Shown one piece after another: positions 27,701-36,205 of a stretch of DNA of 64,000 nucleotides. The DNA comes from Lachnospiraceae bacterium UBA7093 (GTDB taxonomy: Bacteria; Bacillota; Clostridia; Lachnospirales; Lachnospiraceae). Numbering within the stretch: position 1 is the stretch's first letter; each line of letters begins with the position of its first letter. The stretch spans positions 140,050-204,049 of the forward strand of contig DKYT01000020.1 of assembly GCA_002492465.1 (NCBI GenBank), written 5' to 3'. Below the pieces are notes generated by a model. It was given only the letters and a program-made list of their open reading frames with translations, was not told the origin of the DNA and made no database searches. A program made the translations under genes and the position numbers.

Positions 27701-28285
27701 TCCCCACAGCTCGATTCGGTAAGGATTTTCCTCTGTCAGGTCAAAAATATCCACAATACCGCCCCGGATACTGAACTGCCCGGGCATTTCCACCTGATAG
27801 CTTTTCTCATAGCCCATCTCTACCAGCTGCAGGGCAAGCTTCTTTTCATCTACCTGCCCCCTGCTGTTGATGGTTAAAAGATGCTCCTTCCACACCTCAA
27901 GAGGAATCTGAGGCGCCATCAGACTGCTGAAGGTGGTAACCACCGTTACCGGTTTACCCTCCAATATTCGCCTTAAGCATTTTACCCTCTCCGTTACCAA
28001 CTGGTTTCCGTGAATATCCGCCTGATAAAAAATCAGATCCTTCGCCGGATATGATGTGACATTTTTGTCATAAAACCGATAGTCTTCCAGCAGTTCTTTC
28101 ACCCGCAGATCGCTGAAAGTAACCATGAGTCTGTATTTAAACCCGCCGCCAAGTCCGTATGTCATGTGCAGCTTTTGGGACTCCACACATCCCGTCAGCG
28201 CCACCGCCGTCCTGTCCTTCTGCAGCCGGTCCCTTATCTCCAAAAACTCCCCCATCTCCTCCAGGGGCGCCGTTAATGCTCTCAT
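24761..28285 (-). CDS. mfd: Transcription-repair coupling factor Mfd
   Basis: About 1174 residues, full family length. The order is N-terminal UvrB-like module, the CarD-like RNA polymerase-interacting domain near residues 490-560 (KVGDYVVHENHGLGIYKG), then the RecG-like motor with Walker A GDVGYGKTEI near residue 652 and IIDEEQRFGV near 755, and the C-terminal TRCF domain. Mfd removes RNA polymerase stalled at lesions and recruits UvrA. ATG 28285 is preferred because AAAGG lies about eight bases upstream; an upstream in-frame GTG at 28303 lacks this. It follows pth closely, the common Firmicute pth-mfd arrangement. Confidence 0.96.
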   Translation of the reverse strand: MRALTAPLEEMGEFLEIRDRLQKDRTAVALTGCVESQKLHMTYGLGGGFKYRLMVTFSDLRVKELLEDYRFYDKNVTSYPAKDLIFYQADIHGNQLVTERVKCLRRILEGKPVTVVTTFSSLMAPQIPLEVWKEHLLTINSRGQVDEKKLALQLVEMGYEKSYQVEMPGQFSIRGGIVDIFDLTEENPYRIELWGDEVESIRSFDVLSQRSIEKLSGITIYPAGEMLLSDERLKKGMEKIEKEGRNFSEKLRKEFHTEEAHRVETQIKELKEQVLEFRNLVNLDAYVHYFYENTVSFLEILDKDKTCVFIDEPARVKEHAEAVELEFRESMIHRVEKGYILPGQMQLLYSQGEVAAKLQQRRLVTLASLELKNNLFKPERKVDLSVKSISSYNNSFEALVQDLKRYKKRGFRVLLLSGSRTRAERLARDLRDEELTAFYTEDPDRELQPGEIMTFYGRVRKGFEYPLLKFVVISESDVFGADKKKKKKRKTYEGRKINDFNELKVGDYVVHENHGLGIYKGIEKVEVEKVVKDYIKIEYRDGGNLYVLATGLDVIQKYASADAKRPKLNKLGTQEWSKTKSRVREAAGEVAKDLVELYAARQQKNGFQYGPDTVWQKEFEETFPFEETEDQILAINATKEDMESTKIMDRLICGDVGYGKTEIAIRAAFKAVQEGKQVVYLVPTTILAQQHYNTFIQRMKDFPVRVDMLSRFRTNGEQKKTVEDLRKGLVDIVIGTHRVLSADVVYKDLGLLIIDEEQRFGVAHKEKIKKMKENVDVLTLTATPIPRTLHMSLVGIRDMSVLEEAPGDRMPIQTYVMEYNEEMVREAIVRELSRNGQVYYVYNRVNQIADVAASIQSLVPEAVVSFAHGQMQERELERIMYDFINGEIDVLVSTTIIETGLDISNVNTMIIHDSDNMGLSQLYQLRGRVGRSNRTAYAFLMYKRDKMLREVAEKRLAAIKEFTDLGSGFKIAMRDLEIRGAGNLLGARQHGHMQAVGYDLYCKMLNEAVKNLKGVSVVEDFNTTVDLDVDAFIPPAYIVNEIQKLDIYKRIAGIENQVECDDMKEELLDRFGQIPPAVQNLFRISMIRVRAHRLYITDIKGKNGEILITLKRDARIYGERIPELLKKHEKLSFNYKMVSFLYRYKKSGMVEKDAQTLLELTETLLGDMEILQRK

Positions 28286-28305
28286 GTAAGCCTTTCCTTT
28301 CACTA

Positions 28306-28899
28306 CTAAGATTGGTTTTCCTGTTTAGGAGAAACCTTTCGGTTAAACGCATTCATCGCCTGATCCGTATGACCCGCCAGCATCAGCTCCGCCGCATGCA
28401 GTGCCTTCTCCACCCCTTCTTTCATCAGAGGCTTTTCTTCCTCCGAAAAATGTCCCAGCACATAATCGGCAAGATCATATCCTTTGGGCTTTTCGCCCAC
28501 TCCTATCCGAATTCTCTGAAAGCCTTCGCTGCCAAGCTGCCTGATAATATTCTTAAGTCCGTTGTGCCCTCCGGCGCTTCCGCTTTTCCTCACCCGGATC
28601 TGTCCTGGAGGAAGGCTGATATCGTCTGAAATAACAATCAGTTCTGTTTCTATATCTATTTTGTAGTAATCCGCCAGGGGACGAATACTCTCTCCGCTTA
28701 GATTCATGAAGGTCAGGGGCTTTGCCAGAATCACTTTCTGACCGTTTATCATGCCCTTACCTGTGACCGCTTTGTTTCGAACATCCATAACAGAAATATG
28801 ATATTTATCCGCCAATGCATCGATGGCTTCAAAACCGATATTATGTCTTGTATTATCATATTCCTTTTTGGGATTTCCAAGTCCTGCTATTATAAACAT
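28306..28899 (-). CDS. pth: Peptidyl-tRNA hydrolase
   Basis: A 197-residue enzyme that releases tRNA from prematurely dropped peptidyl-tRNA. The start IIAGLGNPKKEYDNTRHNIG includes the conserved asparagine and the catalytic histidine at about residue 20. LAKPLTFMNLSGES and VISDDISLPPGQIRVRKSGS contain the supporting asparagine and catalytic aspartate. GGHNGLKNII completes the signature. It lies directly upstream of mfd (gap about 20 bp) and probably shares a transcript with it. Confidence 0.96.
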   Translation of the reverse strand: MFIIAGLGNPKKEYDNTRHNIGFEAIDALADKYHISVMDVRNKAVTGKGMINGQKVILAKPLTFMNLSGESIRPLADYYKIDIETELIVISDDISLPPGQIRVRKSGSAGGHNGLKNIIRQLGSEGFQRIRIGVGEKPKGYDLADYVLGHFSEEEKPLMKEGVEKALHAAELMLAGHTDQAMNAFNRKVSPKQENQS

Positions 28900-28915
28900 A
28901 ACCTTTCCTTTCTCC

Positions 28916-30301
28916 TTATACCTTTACAAAATCCCCCTGCTTTCCGCGACGCTGTAACCAGGCAAAGGCAGCCAGGCAGATCAGCACCGAAACCAGGGAT
29001 CCCCCTGCCGTGGCAAGCCCCATAGGAAACAGGGTGTGGGCAAAAAGCTTCGATGTTACATACACGCCGGGAATGCGCATCAACACAATTGCCGTGATGT
29101 TATGCAGGAAAGAAAGCTCCGACCTGCCGCAGGCACAAAAATATCCGCTGAAGCAGAAATGAATTCCCGCAAAGATACAATCCCAAATATAGCCTCGGAT
29201 ATACTGTCCCCCCAATACAATAACAGCTTTGTCGGAAGTAAACATGCCCACCACCGGCTGCGATGTAAATTGTATCAGGACAGATACTGCAATTCCAAAA
29301 CCTGCCGCAATCAAAATGGCATATTTCAGTGTCTGTATCGCCCGCTGGTTTTTCCCTGCGCCAATATTCTGGGCGCAGAGAACCGAAACAGTGGAGAGCA
29401 TGGAAGAAGGTACCAAAAACAAGAAGCCAATCACTTTTTCCACAATCCCTACCGCCGCAGCATCATTTAGCCCTCTTTTGTTTGCAATAATAGTAATGAT
29501 AATAAAGGCAACCTGAATCAGCCCATCCTGACAGGCGACAGGAATGCCGATTTTTAATATTTTTCCTGTAATTTCCTTTTGGGGTTTCAAATCCTGCCCC
29601 ATAAGGGAAATTCCCATTTTCTTTTTCAAAATCACCGCCAGGGAAGCCGCCACGCTGATTGTCTGCGCCAAAACCGTTCCCAATGCCGCCCCAGACGCTC
29701 CCATATGGAAGCTCCCGATCAGCAGATAGTCCAAACCAATATTTGCCCCACATGCCACCGCGATAAAATACATGGGGCTTTTAGAATCTCCCAATCCTCT
29801 GAAAACAGAGCTGATGATATTATATGCTGTGATAAAGGGAATGCCTGCAAAGCATATGGTCAGGTAAGCGACGGTACCCGAAACCGCTTCCTCCGGTGTG
29901 GAAATAACAGAAACAATAGGTTTTACAAGAATCAGAAGCAAAACGGTAACCGCAATCGACAGCCCCGCAAACAACGTGACCGTATTCCCCACAGTGCCGG
30001 AAGCTCTTTTCCGGTCATTTGCCCCAATTGCCTGGCCAACGCTTACGGTAGTACCCATAGCAAGACCGACGATCATCACCGTCAGCATATGCATCACCTG
30101 TCCCCCCAGGGAAACAGCCGTGGTACTTTCCACTCCCTCAAACTGACCGATGATAAAAAGATCCGCCAAGCCATAAAGGGTCTGCAAAAAATATGATAAA
30201 AGATACGGCAGTGAAAAATATACTATATTCTTCAGTACACTGCCCGATGTAAGATTTTTTTCCATCTGTTCCGGAAATCCCCCTTCCCTCCCACCCTTCA
30301 T
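28916..30301 (-). CDS. MATE family efflux transporter
   Basis: A 461-residue protein with about twelve hydrophobic helices in two related halves. ADLFIIGQFEGVESTTAV in the first half and QNIGAGKNQRA in the second are typical MATE signatures. These antiporters export cationic drugs or metabolites using Na+ or H+. Homologues commonly begin at MEKNLTSGSVLKNI, which is the internal ATG at 30265; the ATG at 30301 adds twelve unusual residues and has only a weak AGGG site, so 30265 may be the real start. It lies just upstream of pth. Confidence 0.88.
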   Translation of the reverse strand: MKGGREGGFPEQMEKNLTSGSVLKNIVYFSLPYLLSYFLQTLYGLADLFIIGQFEGVESTTAVSLGGQVMHMLTVMIVGLAMGTTVSVGQAIGANDRKRASGTVGNTVTLFAGLSIAVTVLLLILVKPIVSVISTPEEAVSGTVAYLTICFAGIPFITAYNIISSVFRGLGDSKSPMYFIAVACGANIGLDYLLIGSFHMGASGAALGTVLAQTISVAASLAVILKKKMGISLMGQDLKPQKEITGKILKIGIPVACQDGLIQVAFIIITIIANKRGLNDAAAVGIVEKVIGFLFLVPSSMLSTVSVLCAQNIGAGKNQRAIQTLKYAILIAAGFGIAVSVLIQFTSQPVVGMFTSDKAVIVLGGQYIRGYIWDCIFAGIHFCFSGYFCACGRSELSFLHNITAIVLMRIPGVYVTSKLFAHTLFPMGLATAGGSLVSVLICLAAFAWLQRRGKQGDFVKV

Positions 30302-30352
30302 AGTAAACCCTATAATTGCCGCATAGTCAACCTATTTTTCACCACTTTCAAT

Positions 30353-30379
30353 AAAAAGAGACCATCCTTCGATGATCTC
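30353..30379 (-). terminator. Intrinsic terminator of spoVG
   Basis: On the minus strand GAGATCATC-GAAG-GATGGTCTC forms a nine-base-pair stem (one G-U) followed by TTTTT. It lies about 50 bp after the spoVG stop and before the MATE gene. Confidence 0.8.
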
Positions 30380-30429
30380 CTTCTTGTTTCTTAAGATGAT
30401 TTTGAAAGCGCGTCCACGCCCAATTCCGG

Positions 30430-30702
30430 TTATTCCTCATCCGGTTCCAGCAATGCTTTCTGGTACCTGTCCAAAATGATTGTCTGGATTTTTTCTCTTG
30501 TAGATGAATTAATCGGATGGGCGATATCCCGATATTCACCATCTGTAGCCTTTTTACTGGGCATTGCGATGAACAACCCTTTGTCTCCTTCTATCACTTT
30601 AATATCGTGAATCACAAACTCTTCATCAATTGTAATGGAAACAATTGCCCTCATTTTTCCTTCTTTTGTAATTTTTCTCACTCGTACATCTGTTATCTGC
30701 AT
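30430..30702 (-). CDS. spoVG: Septation/sporulation regulator SpoVG
   Basis: 90 residues with the conserved start MQITDVRVRKITKEGKMRAI and the nucleic-acid-binding middle KGLFIAMPSKKATDGEYRDI. SpoVG is a small RNA/DNA-binding regulator affecting septation, sporulation and virulence genes in Firmicutes. The C-terminal tail (EKIQTIILDRYQKAL) is the usual helix. GGGGG precedes the ATG. It lies 97 bp after glgD in the same direction and has its own terminator. I saw no clear sigma-H promoter. Confidence 0.95.
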   Translation of the reverse strand: MQITDVRVRKITKEGKMRAIVSITIDEEFVIHDIKVIEGDKGLFIAMPSKKATDGEYRDIAHPINSSTREKIQTIILDRYQKALLEPDEE

Positions 30703-30799
30703 TTTCTCGTCCCCCTTAGTCAGTCACTAATATCCAAATTTCTTATGATTAACGTTGGCCTCCCATCGAATGCGAATCATGTTTCTCTGCCTGAGTGCA

Positions 30800-31918
30800 T
30801 TACATTACGTATCTGTCATTCCTTTCTAGCACAATTTTAATGCCATCATTGCCAGTATGATATGAATTTGCTCTGATCGTATCGCGGCTCTCCACAATAC
30901 AATTCTCTATATGGGTGTTATCTCCTATATAAACATCGTTTAAAATAATTGAGTTTTTAATGTAGCAGTTGTTTCCAATGTATGCCTTCTTAAAGATCAC
31001 AGAGTCCTCTACAGTTCCGTTGATAATACAGCCGCTGGAGATAATGCTGTTTCTCACCTGAGAGCCTACATTATATTTTGCCGGAGGCAGATCGTCTACC
31101 TTTGAATAGATATCCGGATACTGTTTGAAGAAGTAATCTCTGATCTCCGGTTTCAGGAAATCCATATTGGTGTTGAAATAATCGTCTACCGTAGCGATAT
31201 TTCTCCAGTAGTCCTGAAGCTTATAGCCATAAATCCTCTTCATGTTCTTGTAGCGGATCAGAATATCCTTTACGAAATCATATCTGTCCTCTTCTGCACA
31301 TTTTTCGATCATCTCTATGAGCTGACGTCTTCTCACCACGTAGATACCGCAGGAAATGGTATTGGACTTTGCCACAATGGGCTTTTCCTCAAACTCTTCA
31401 ATGCGGCTTTCCTCGTTCATTTTAATGGTTCCGTACCTGTCTACGTTCACATTTGCCGGCATGTTCTTACATACAACCGTAATGTCCGCCTTCTTGGCAA
31501 TGTGATATTCCAGCACCTTATTGTAATCCATCTTGTAGACACAGTCGCCGGAAGCGATCACCACATAGGGTTCATGGCTGCTTTTTAAGAACGACAGGTT
31601 CTGGGCGATAGCGTCAGCCGTACCCCTGTACCAGGAACTGCTCTCCGCAGTGGTTGCCGGCGTGAATATATATAAGCCTCCCTGCTTACGCCCGAAATCC
31701 CACCATTTGGAGGAATTCAAATGCTCATTCAGGCTTCTTGCATTATACTGGGTGAACACTGCCACCTTCTGAATGTGGGAATTAGACATATTACTCAGTG
31801 CAAAGTCAATGCTCCGATAACTGCCTGCGATGGGCATTGCACATACAGCTCTCTTCTGTGAGAGTTCTTTCATTCTATAACTGTTTCCGCCTGCTAATAC
31901 TATACCAATTGCTCTCAC
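30800..31918 (-). CDS. glgD: Glucose-1-phosphate adenylyltransferase subunit GlgD
   Basis: A 372-residue GlgD subunit. The nucleotidyltransferase start AIGIVLAGGNSYRMKELSQK departs from the catalytic GlgC loop (GlgC here reads GGQGSRLGVLTSKVAKPA). This is typical of the GlgD partner, which boosts or modulates GlgC. A left-handed beta-helix follows in the C-terminal third (isoleucine-rich hexapeptide repeats). ADP-glucose made by the GlgC-GlgD pair feeds glycogen synthesis. It overlaps glgC by 4 bp. Confidence 0.94.
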   Translation of the reverse strand: MRAIGIVLAGGNSYRMKELSQKRAVCAMPIAGSYRSIDFALSNMSNSHIQKVAVFTQYNARSLNEHLNSSKWWDFGRKQGGLYIFTPATTAESSSWYRGTADAIAQNLSFLKSSHEPYVVIASGDCVYKMDYNKVLEYHIAKKADITVVCKNMPANVNVDRYGTIKMNEESRIEEFEEKPIVAKSNTISCGIYVVRRRQLIEMIEKCAEEDRYDFVKDILIRYKNMKRIYGYKLQDYWRNIATVDDYFNTNMDFLKPEIRDYFFKQYPDIYSKVDDLPPAKYNVGSQVRNSIISSGCIINGTVEDSVIFKKAYIGNNCYIKNSIILNDVYIGDNTHIENCIVESRDTIRANSYHTGNDGIKIVLERNDRYVM

Positions 31919-33189
31919 CGTTCATCACCTGCCTTAATTAATGTTTTTCCACTTGCAAGATAGCTATCCACGTAATCTTCCTTTGATGTAACGCCGAAGA
32001 TACAGGAATTTTTGCCTACGGTAATACCTTCGGGTATCACGCTCTTTTCTCCCACCGTGACAATACCATGATTGTAAATATGAGGATCCGTCTCATTGGG
32101 CACCTCGTCGCCATAGCCCAGTTTAACGCCGTTCTTAATCACTGCATTCTCAGCTACGATCGCCTTATAAAGCTCGCATCCATCGCCGATCACCGTGTTG
32201 TTCATAATGATGGAATCCCTGATGATCGTGTCTTTGCCAATGGTAACGCCACAGCCTATTACGGAGTTATAAACCTTTCCGTAGACATCCGAACCCTCTC
32301 CCACAATACTTCTCTCCACCACAGAATCATTGGCAATATACTGAGGCGGGAGAATTTCGCTCCTTGTGTAGATCTTCCAGTACTCCTCATACAGGTTAAA
32401 CTCAGGAACCAGGTCGATCAGCTCCATATTGGCTTCCCAATAAGAATTTAAGGTTCCCACATCCTTCCAATAACCGTTGAACTCATATGCATAAAGAGGA
32501 TCGCCCTTGCCATGACAATAAGGAATGATATGTTTTCCAAAATCCAGTCCCGGCTGTTCCGCATTGGCAAGAAGCGCTTCCTTAAGGGTTTTCCAGCTGA
32601 AAATGTAGATACCCATGGAGGCGAGATTGCTTCTGGGATTCGCCGGTTTTTCTTCAAAATCCGTAATTCTTCTGTTTTCATCTGTGATCATGATTCCAAA
32701 GCGCTTTGCTTCTTCCATGGGTACAGGCATAACGGCAATGGTCACATCGGCGCCCTTTTCCTTATGGAAGTCAAGCATGATCTCATAATCCATCTTATAT
32801 ATGTGGTCCCCGGAAAGAATCAGAACGTATTCCGGATTAAAACCTTCCATGTAATCCAGATTCTGATAAATGGCGTTCGCCGTACCGGTGTACCACTCGC
32901 TGTTTGTACTTTTTTCATAGGGTGGGAGGACTGTTACGCCGCCTATGTTTCTGTCCAGATCCCAGGGAATACCGATTCCGATATGGGTATTCAGTCGTAA
33001 GGGCTGGTACTGCGTCAGGACACCAACTGTATCCACTCCTGAATTAATACAGTTGCTTAACGGAAAGTCAATAATACGGTATTTCCCCCCAAAAGATACC
33101 GCGGGCTTGGCCACCTTTGACGTAAGCACCCCCAGTCTGCTTCCCTGACCACCTGCCAGCAACATGGCAATCATTTCTTTTTTAATCAT
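31915..33189 (-). CDS. glgC: Glucose-1-phosphate adenylyltransferase catalytic subunit GlgC
   Basis: A 424-residue enzyme making ADP-glucose from ATP and glucose-1-phosphate. The catalytic loop AMLLAGGQGSRLGVLTSK, YRIIDFPLSNC, LSGDHIYKMDY (active-site aspartate) and FEEKP are all present, with a beta-helix domain in the C-terminal 120 residues. It is first in a leftward glgC-glgD unit with spoVG downstream. The rest of the glycogen genes are not in the window. A candidate promoter lies at 33261-33289. Confidence 0.96.
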   Translation of the reverse strand: MIKKEMIAMLLAGGQGSRLGVLTSKVAKPAVSFGGKYRIIDFPLSNCINSGVDTVGVLTQYQPLRLNTHIGIGIPWDLDRNIGGVTVLPPYEKSTNSEWYTGTANAIYQNLDYMEGFNPEYVLILSGDHIYKMDYEIMLDFHKEKGADVTIAVMPVPMEEAKRFGIMITDENRRITDFEEKPANPRSNLASMGIYIFSWKTLKEALLANAEQPGLDFGKHIIPYCHGKGDPLYAYEFNGYWKDVGTLNSYWEANMELIDLVPEFNLYEEYWKIYTRSEILPPQYIANDSVVERSIVGEGSDVYGKVYNSVIGCGVTIGKDTIIRDSIIMNNTVIGDGCELYKAIVAENAVIKNGVKLGYGDEVPNETDPHIYNHGIVTVGEKSVIPEGITVGKNSCIFGVTSKEDYVDSYLASGKTLIKAGDER

Positions 33190-33260
33190 GTCATCACCTC
33201 TTACAAGTAATTTTTTGATACATTATTTTAGTACAAGTACCAATCATGGAATTCATGAAT

Positions 33261-33289
33261 AGTATATCATAGATCTGCATAAAAGTGAA
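33261..33289 (-). promoter_or_regulatory. Candidate sigma-A promoter of glgC-glgD
   Basis: Minus strand TTCACT (33289-33284), 17-bp spacer, TATACT (33266-33261), about 72 bp before the glgC start. The gap 33190-33498 holds this and the divergent murC promoter; no other structure was seen in it. Confidence 0.45.
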
Positions 33290-33427
33290 TATTTTTTACA
33301 AAAATATTCCAGTATCAGTTGATTTTTATGTCTAAAATTAACATAAAAATCCATCGCATTTTCCCCTTATGCTACAATATTTTGTACGATTCATTGGGCA
33401 TCATCGCATATTTTGTCAAAAATGCCC

Positions 33428-33456
33428 TTGGTTTTTATTGTGTAATTATATATAAT
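33428..33456 (+). promoter_or_regulatory. Candidate sigma-A promoter of murC
   Basis: TTGGTT (33428-33433), 17-bp spacer, TATAAT (33451-33456), about 42 bp before the murC start. A TTTTGTCAAA stretch resembling a Spo0A box (33411-33420) lies just upstream of the -35. Confidence 0.5.
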
Positions 33457-33498
33457 TAAGTCAAAACTAATGTCATTAAACCACAGGGAGGCTTTTTC

Positions 33499-34878
33499 AT
33501 GTACCAGTTAGATTTCGAACATCCTATTCACATACACTTTATTGGAATTGGCGGCATCAGCATGAGCGGTCTTGCGGAAATCCTTATAGACAAGGGCTTT
33601 ACCGTTTCCGGCTCCGATGCAAAAGCATCCTCTCTGACGGAATTGCTTTCCCAAAAGGGCGCCCATATTTACTATGGGCAAAAAGCCGAAAACTTAAACG
33701 ACAGCATCGACCTTGTAGTGTACACCAGTGCCATTCATCCTGACAATCCTGAATTTATGGCAATGAAAAGTATGGGGCTTCCATCCCTGACCCGTGCCGA
33801 GCTGCTGGGGCAGCTCATGCGAAACTATGAAATTCCCGTTGCCATCAGCGGTACCCACGGAAAAACCACTACTACTTCCATGGTTTCGGAAATTCTTCTG
33901 GAAGCGGGATGCGATCCCACCCTTTCCATCGGCGGTATCTTAAAAACCATCGATGGAAATATCCGCATTGGTCACGGCAAATACTTTGTCACCGAAGCAT
34001 GCGAGTACACCAACAGCTTTCTGAGCTTTTTTCCCAAAATAGGATTGATATTGAATGTGGAAGAAGATCATTTGGACTTTTTTAAGGATATCCACGATAT
34101 CCTCCATTCCTTTCATCGTTTTGCAGCCCTTCTTCCCAGGGAAGGTTCCCTTATCATCAACGGCGAAATTCCTGAAATTGAAACGATCCTGGAGGGAATT
34201 GACTGCAATATTATAACCTTTGGTTCCGATGCTTCCTATGATTATCATCCGGAGCAGATCCAATATAATGAGAAAGGATGCGCCCAGTTTCAACTGGTGA
34301 GGAAGAACGGTTCCAGAGAAAGCATTTCCCTTGGCGTTCCCGGCGAGCATAACATCTACAATGCCCTTGCTTCTATTGCTCTTGCCGACCTGCTCTCCGT
34401 TGATTTTCCTTCTGTCCAGAAGGCTTTGTCCCATTTCCATGGTACCGACCGCCGTTTTGAATATAAAGGCACCGTGAATGGAACTGTCATAATAGATGAT
34501 TATGCGCATCATCCTACAGAAATTACTGCGACTTTAAATGCGGCGTTGAATTATCCCCACAAAACACTGTGGTGCGTATTCCAACCCCACACCTTCACCC
34601 GCACCAAAACTTTTATGAAAGAATTTGCCGCTGCCCTGTCTCTGTCAGACAAGATTATTCTTGCAGACATTTATCCTGCAAGGGAAACCGATAATTTGGG
34701 GATTAGTTCCAAAACCTTGCAGAGGGAGCTGGAGGCATTGGGAAAAACCTGTTACTATTTCCCCTCCTTTGAAGAAATTGAAAATTTTCTTTTAAAAAGT
34801 TGTACACCAGGCGATCTGTTGATAACTATGGGCGCAGGAGATGTTGTAAACATTGGAGAAAATCTTTTAAAACGTTAA
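33499..34878 (+). CDS. murC: UDP-N-acetylmuramate--L-alanine ligase (MurC)
   Basis: A 459-residue Mur ligase adding the first amino acid of the peptidoglycan stem. HFIGIGGISMSGLAEIL at the N-terminus binds the UDP-sugar, AISGTHGKTTTTSM near residue 118 is the ATP loop, and YAHHPTEI in the C-terminal domain is the MurC hallmark. GGGAGG precedes the ATG. It stands apart from murF and ddl, which lie 10 kb downstream. Two terminator-like hairpins follow. Confidence 0.96.
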   Translation: MYQLDFEHPIHIHFIGIGGISMSGLAEILIDKGFTVSGSDAKASSLTELLSQKGAHIYYGQKAENLNDSIDLVVYTSAIHPDNPEFMAMKSMGLPSLTRAELLGQLMRNYEIPVAISGTHGKTTTTSMVSEILLEAGCDPTLSIGGILKTIDGNIRIGHGKYFVTEACEYTNSFLSFFPKIGLILNVEEDHLDFFKDIHDILHSFHRFAALLPREGSLIINGEIPEIETILEGIDCNIITFGSDASYDYHPEQIQYNEKGCAQFQLVRKNGSRESISLGVPGEHNIYNALASIALADLLSVDFPSVQKALSHFHGTDRRFEYKGTVNGTVIIDDYAHHPTEITATLNAALNYPHKTLWCVFQPHTFTRTKTFMKEFAAALSLSDKIILADIYPARETDNLGISSKTLQRELEALGKTCYYFPSFEEIENFLLKSCTPGDLLITMGAGDVVNIGENLLKR

Positions 34879-34890
34879 CTGTCCACATTG

Positions 34891-34941
34891 TCCACATATT
34901 TGGAGCTTTAAAGGCTGTTCTGAATATGTGGATATTTTTTT
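34891..34941 (+). terminator. Terminator-like hairpin after murC
   Basis: TCCACATATT (34891-34900) pairs perfectly with AATATGTGGA (34923-34932) and is followed by TATTTTTTT. It starts 12 bp after the murC stop. Its arms are made from TCCACA motifs, so it may double as protein-binding sites. Confidence 0.6.
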
Positions 34942-34991
34942 GGAAGCCGGGCAGCTTTCTATTGCATTTTTCCCGGCTTCCTCCGTTTTTT
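34942..34991 (+). terminator. Second terminator-like hairpin after murC
   Basis: GGAAGCCGGG (34942-34951) and CCCGGCTTCC (34972-34981) form a perfect ten-pair stem with a 20-base loop, followed by TCCGTTTTTT. It is back to back with the first terminator. Confidence 0.7.
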
Positions 34992-35150
34992 CTCCTTCTA
35001 TCCACATTGTCCACACTTTCCACAAGATGCCGGAATCCTTGAAAATACTGGTCTTTCTGCATTTTTTCCTATTTCAATTTCAGAAAGCTTATGCTATAAT
35101 TCAATTTGCTTTCAATTCGTGTAAATAAAATAAGGTCAGGTGATTGCCCT

Positions 35151-36194
35151 ATGGGTCGCTTTAAAATTTCTCAGGAAAACTGTTCCGATGTGACGGTTGT
35201 ATCCAATCTATTCATTGACGAATACATGAAGGATGCCAACGACGCACAGTTAAAAATATATCTGTATCTGCTCCGCATGATGAGCGCAGGTTTGCCCACC
35301 AGCGTCTCCGACATAGCGGACCAGTTCAACCATACCGAAAAAGACGTTATAAGAGCGCTCAGATACTGGGAAAAAAAGCGGCTTCTCACCTTGGAATACG
35401 ACAGTGACAAGAATCTGTCCGGGATTTCTCTTTTGGATATTTCCAGAACCTCCGGCAATGAACCGGTGTCCCTTGCCCCGGTAGTCCGACTCCCCGCCAA
35501 GGCGGAAACGCCTGACTTAAAGACTGATTTCTCCAAGCCGGTCTACTCTCTGGATCAACTGAAGGAATTTAAGAACAGCGAGGAAACCTCGCAGATTCTT
35601 TTTGTGGCGGAGCAATACATCGGCAAGCCTCTAAGCCCTTCGGAAATAAAAACCATTCTTTTCTTTACGGACAGGCTTAAATTTTCAGAGGATTTAATCG
35701 ACTATCTGATTCAATATTGTGTGGACAAAGGGAAAAAGGATTTTCGATACATAGAAAAGGTTGCCGTCAGCTGGGCTGAGGAGGGCATTACCACGCCCAA
35801 ACAGGCTGCTGCTGTAGCGGCAAAATATGATAAAACCATTTATGAAATTATGAAGGCTCTGGGCAAATCCGGTTCCCCAACCCGCGGGGAAGCCGCCTTT
35901 GCCACTAAATGGCTTAAGGAATACGGCTTCACAAAGGATATTATTCTGGAAGCATGCGACCGCACAGTCATGGCAACGGATAAGCACCGTTTTGAATATG
36001 CTGACCGCATCCTTGACAGCTGGCATCAGAAACAGGTTCACCATAAATCTGACATAAAGGCTCTGGATGAAGCTTATGCCAGAACCAGATCCTTTGCATC
36101 CAAACCTGCCGGTACAGGCGCAGGGCAGTTTAACCAGTTTATGCAGAGCAGCTATGACTTTGACGCGCTGGAAAAAGAAATCATAAGTAATTAG
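35151..36194 (+). CDS. DnaD-domain replication initiation protein (DnaB/DnaD-like)
   Basis: About 347 residues. The N-terminal winged-helix part (LKIYLYLLRMMSAGLPTSVS, then DQFNHTEKDVIRALRYWEKK) is followed by a DnaD domain around residues 150-230, visible as TILFFTDRLKFSEDLIDYLI and YIEKVAVSWAEEGI. Such proteins load the replicative helicase at origins with DnaI. The ATG at 35151 is used, with AGGTCAGGTG upstream; an in-frame TTG 45 bases earlier is less likely. It is immediately followed by the DnaI-like gene. Confidence 0.85.
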   Translation: MGRFKISQENCSDVTVVSNLFIDEYMKDANDAQLKIYLYLLRMMSAGLPTSVSDIADQFNHTEKDVIRALRYWEKKRLLTLEYDSDKNLSGISLLDISRTSGNEPVSLAPVVRLPAKAETPDLKTDFSKPVYSLDQLKEFKNSEETSQILFVAEQYIGKPLSPSEIKTILFFTDRLKFSEDLIDYLIQYCVDKGKKDFRYIEKVAVSWAEEGITTPKQAAAVAAKYDKTIYEIMKALGKSGSPTRGEAAFATKWLKEYGFTKDIILEACDRTVMATDKHRFEYADRILDSWHQKQVHHKSDIKALDEAYARTRSFASKPAGTGAGQFNQFMQSSYDFDALEKEIISN

Positions 36195-36205
36195 GAGAAC
36201 ACAAC

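Larger units (their letters stand above)
34878..35024. promoter_or_regulatory. Cluster of DnaA-box-like TCCACA motifs upstream of primosome genes
   Basis: Six TNTCCACA-type sites lie in 147 bp: 34879-34887, 34888-34896, 34927-34934 (reverse, TGTGGATA), 34998-35006 (CTATCCACA), 35007-35015 and 35016-35024. Compare the DnaA box consensus TTATCCACA. ATTGTCCACA occurs twice as an exact copy. They lie around the murC terminators and immediately before the DnaD/DnaI-like genes, suggesting DnaA control of primosome supply. Binding is not shown. Confidence 0.4.
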
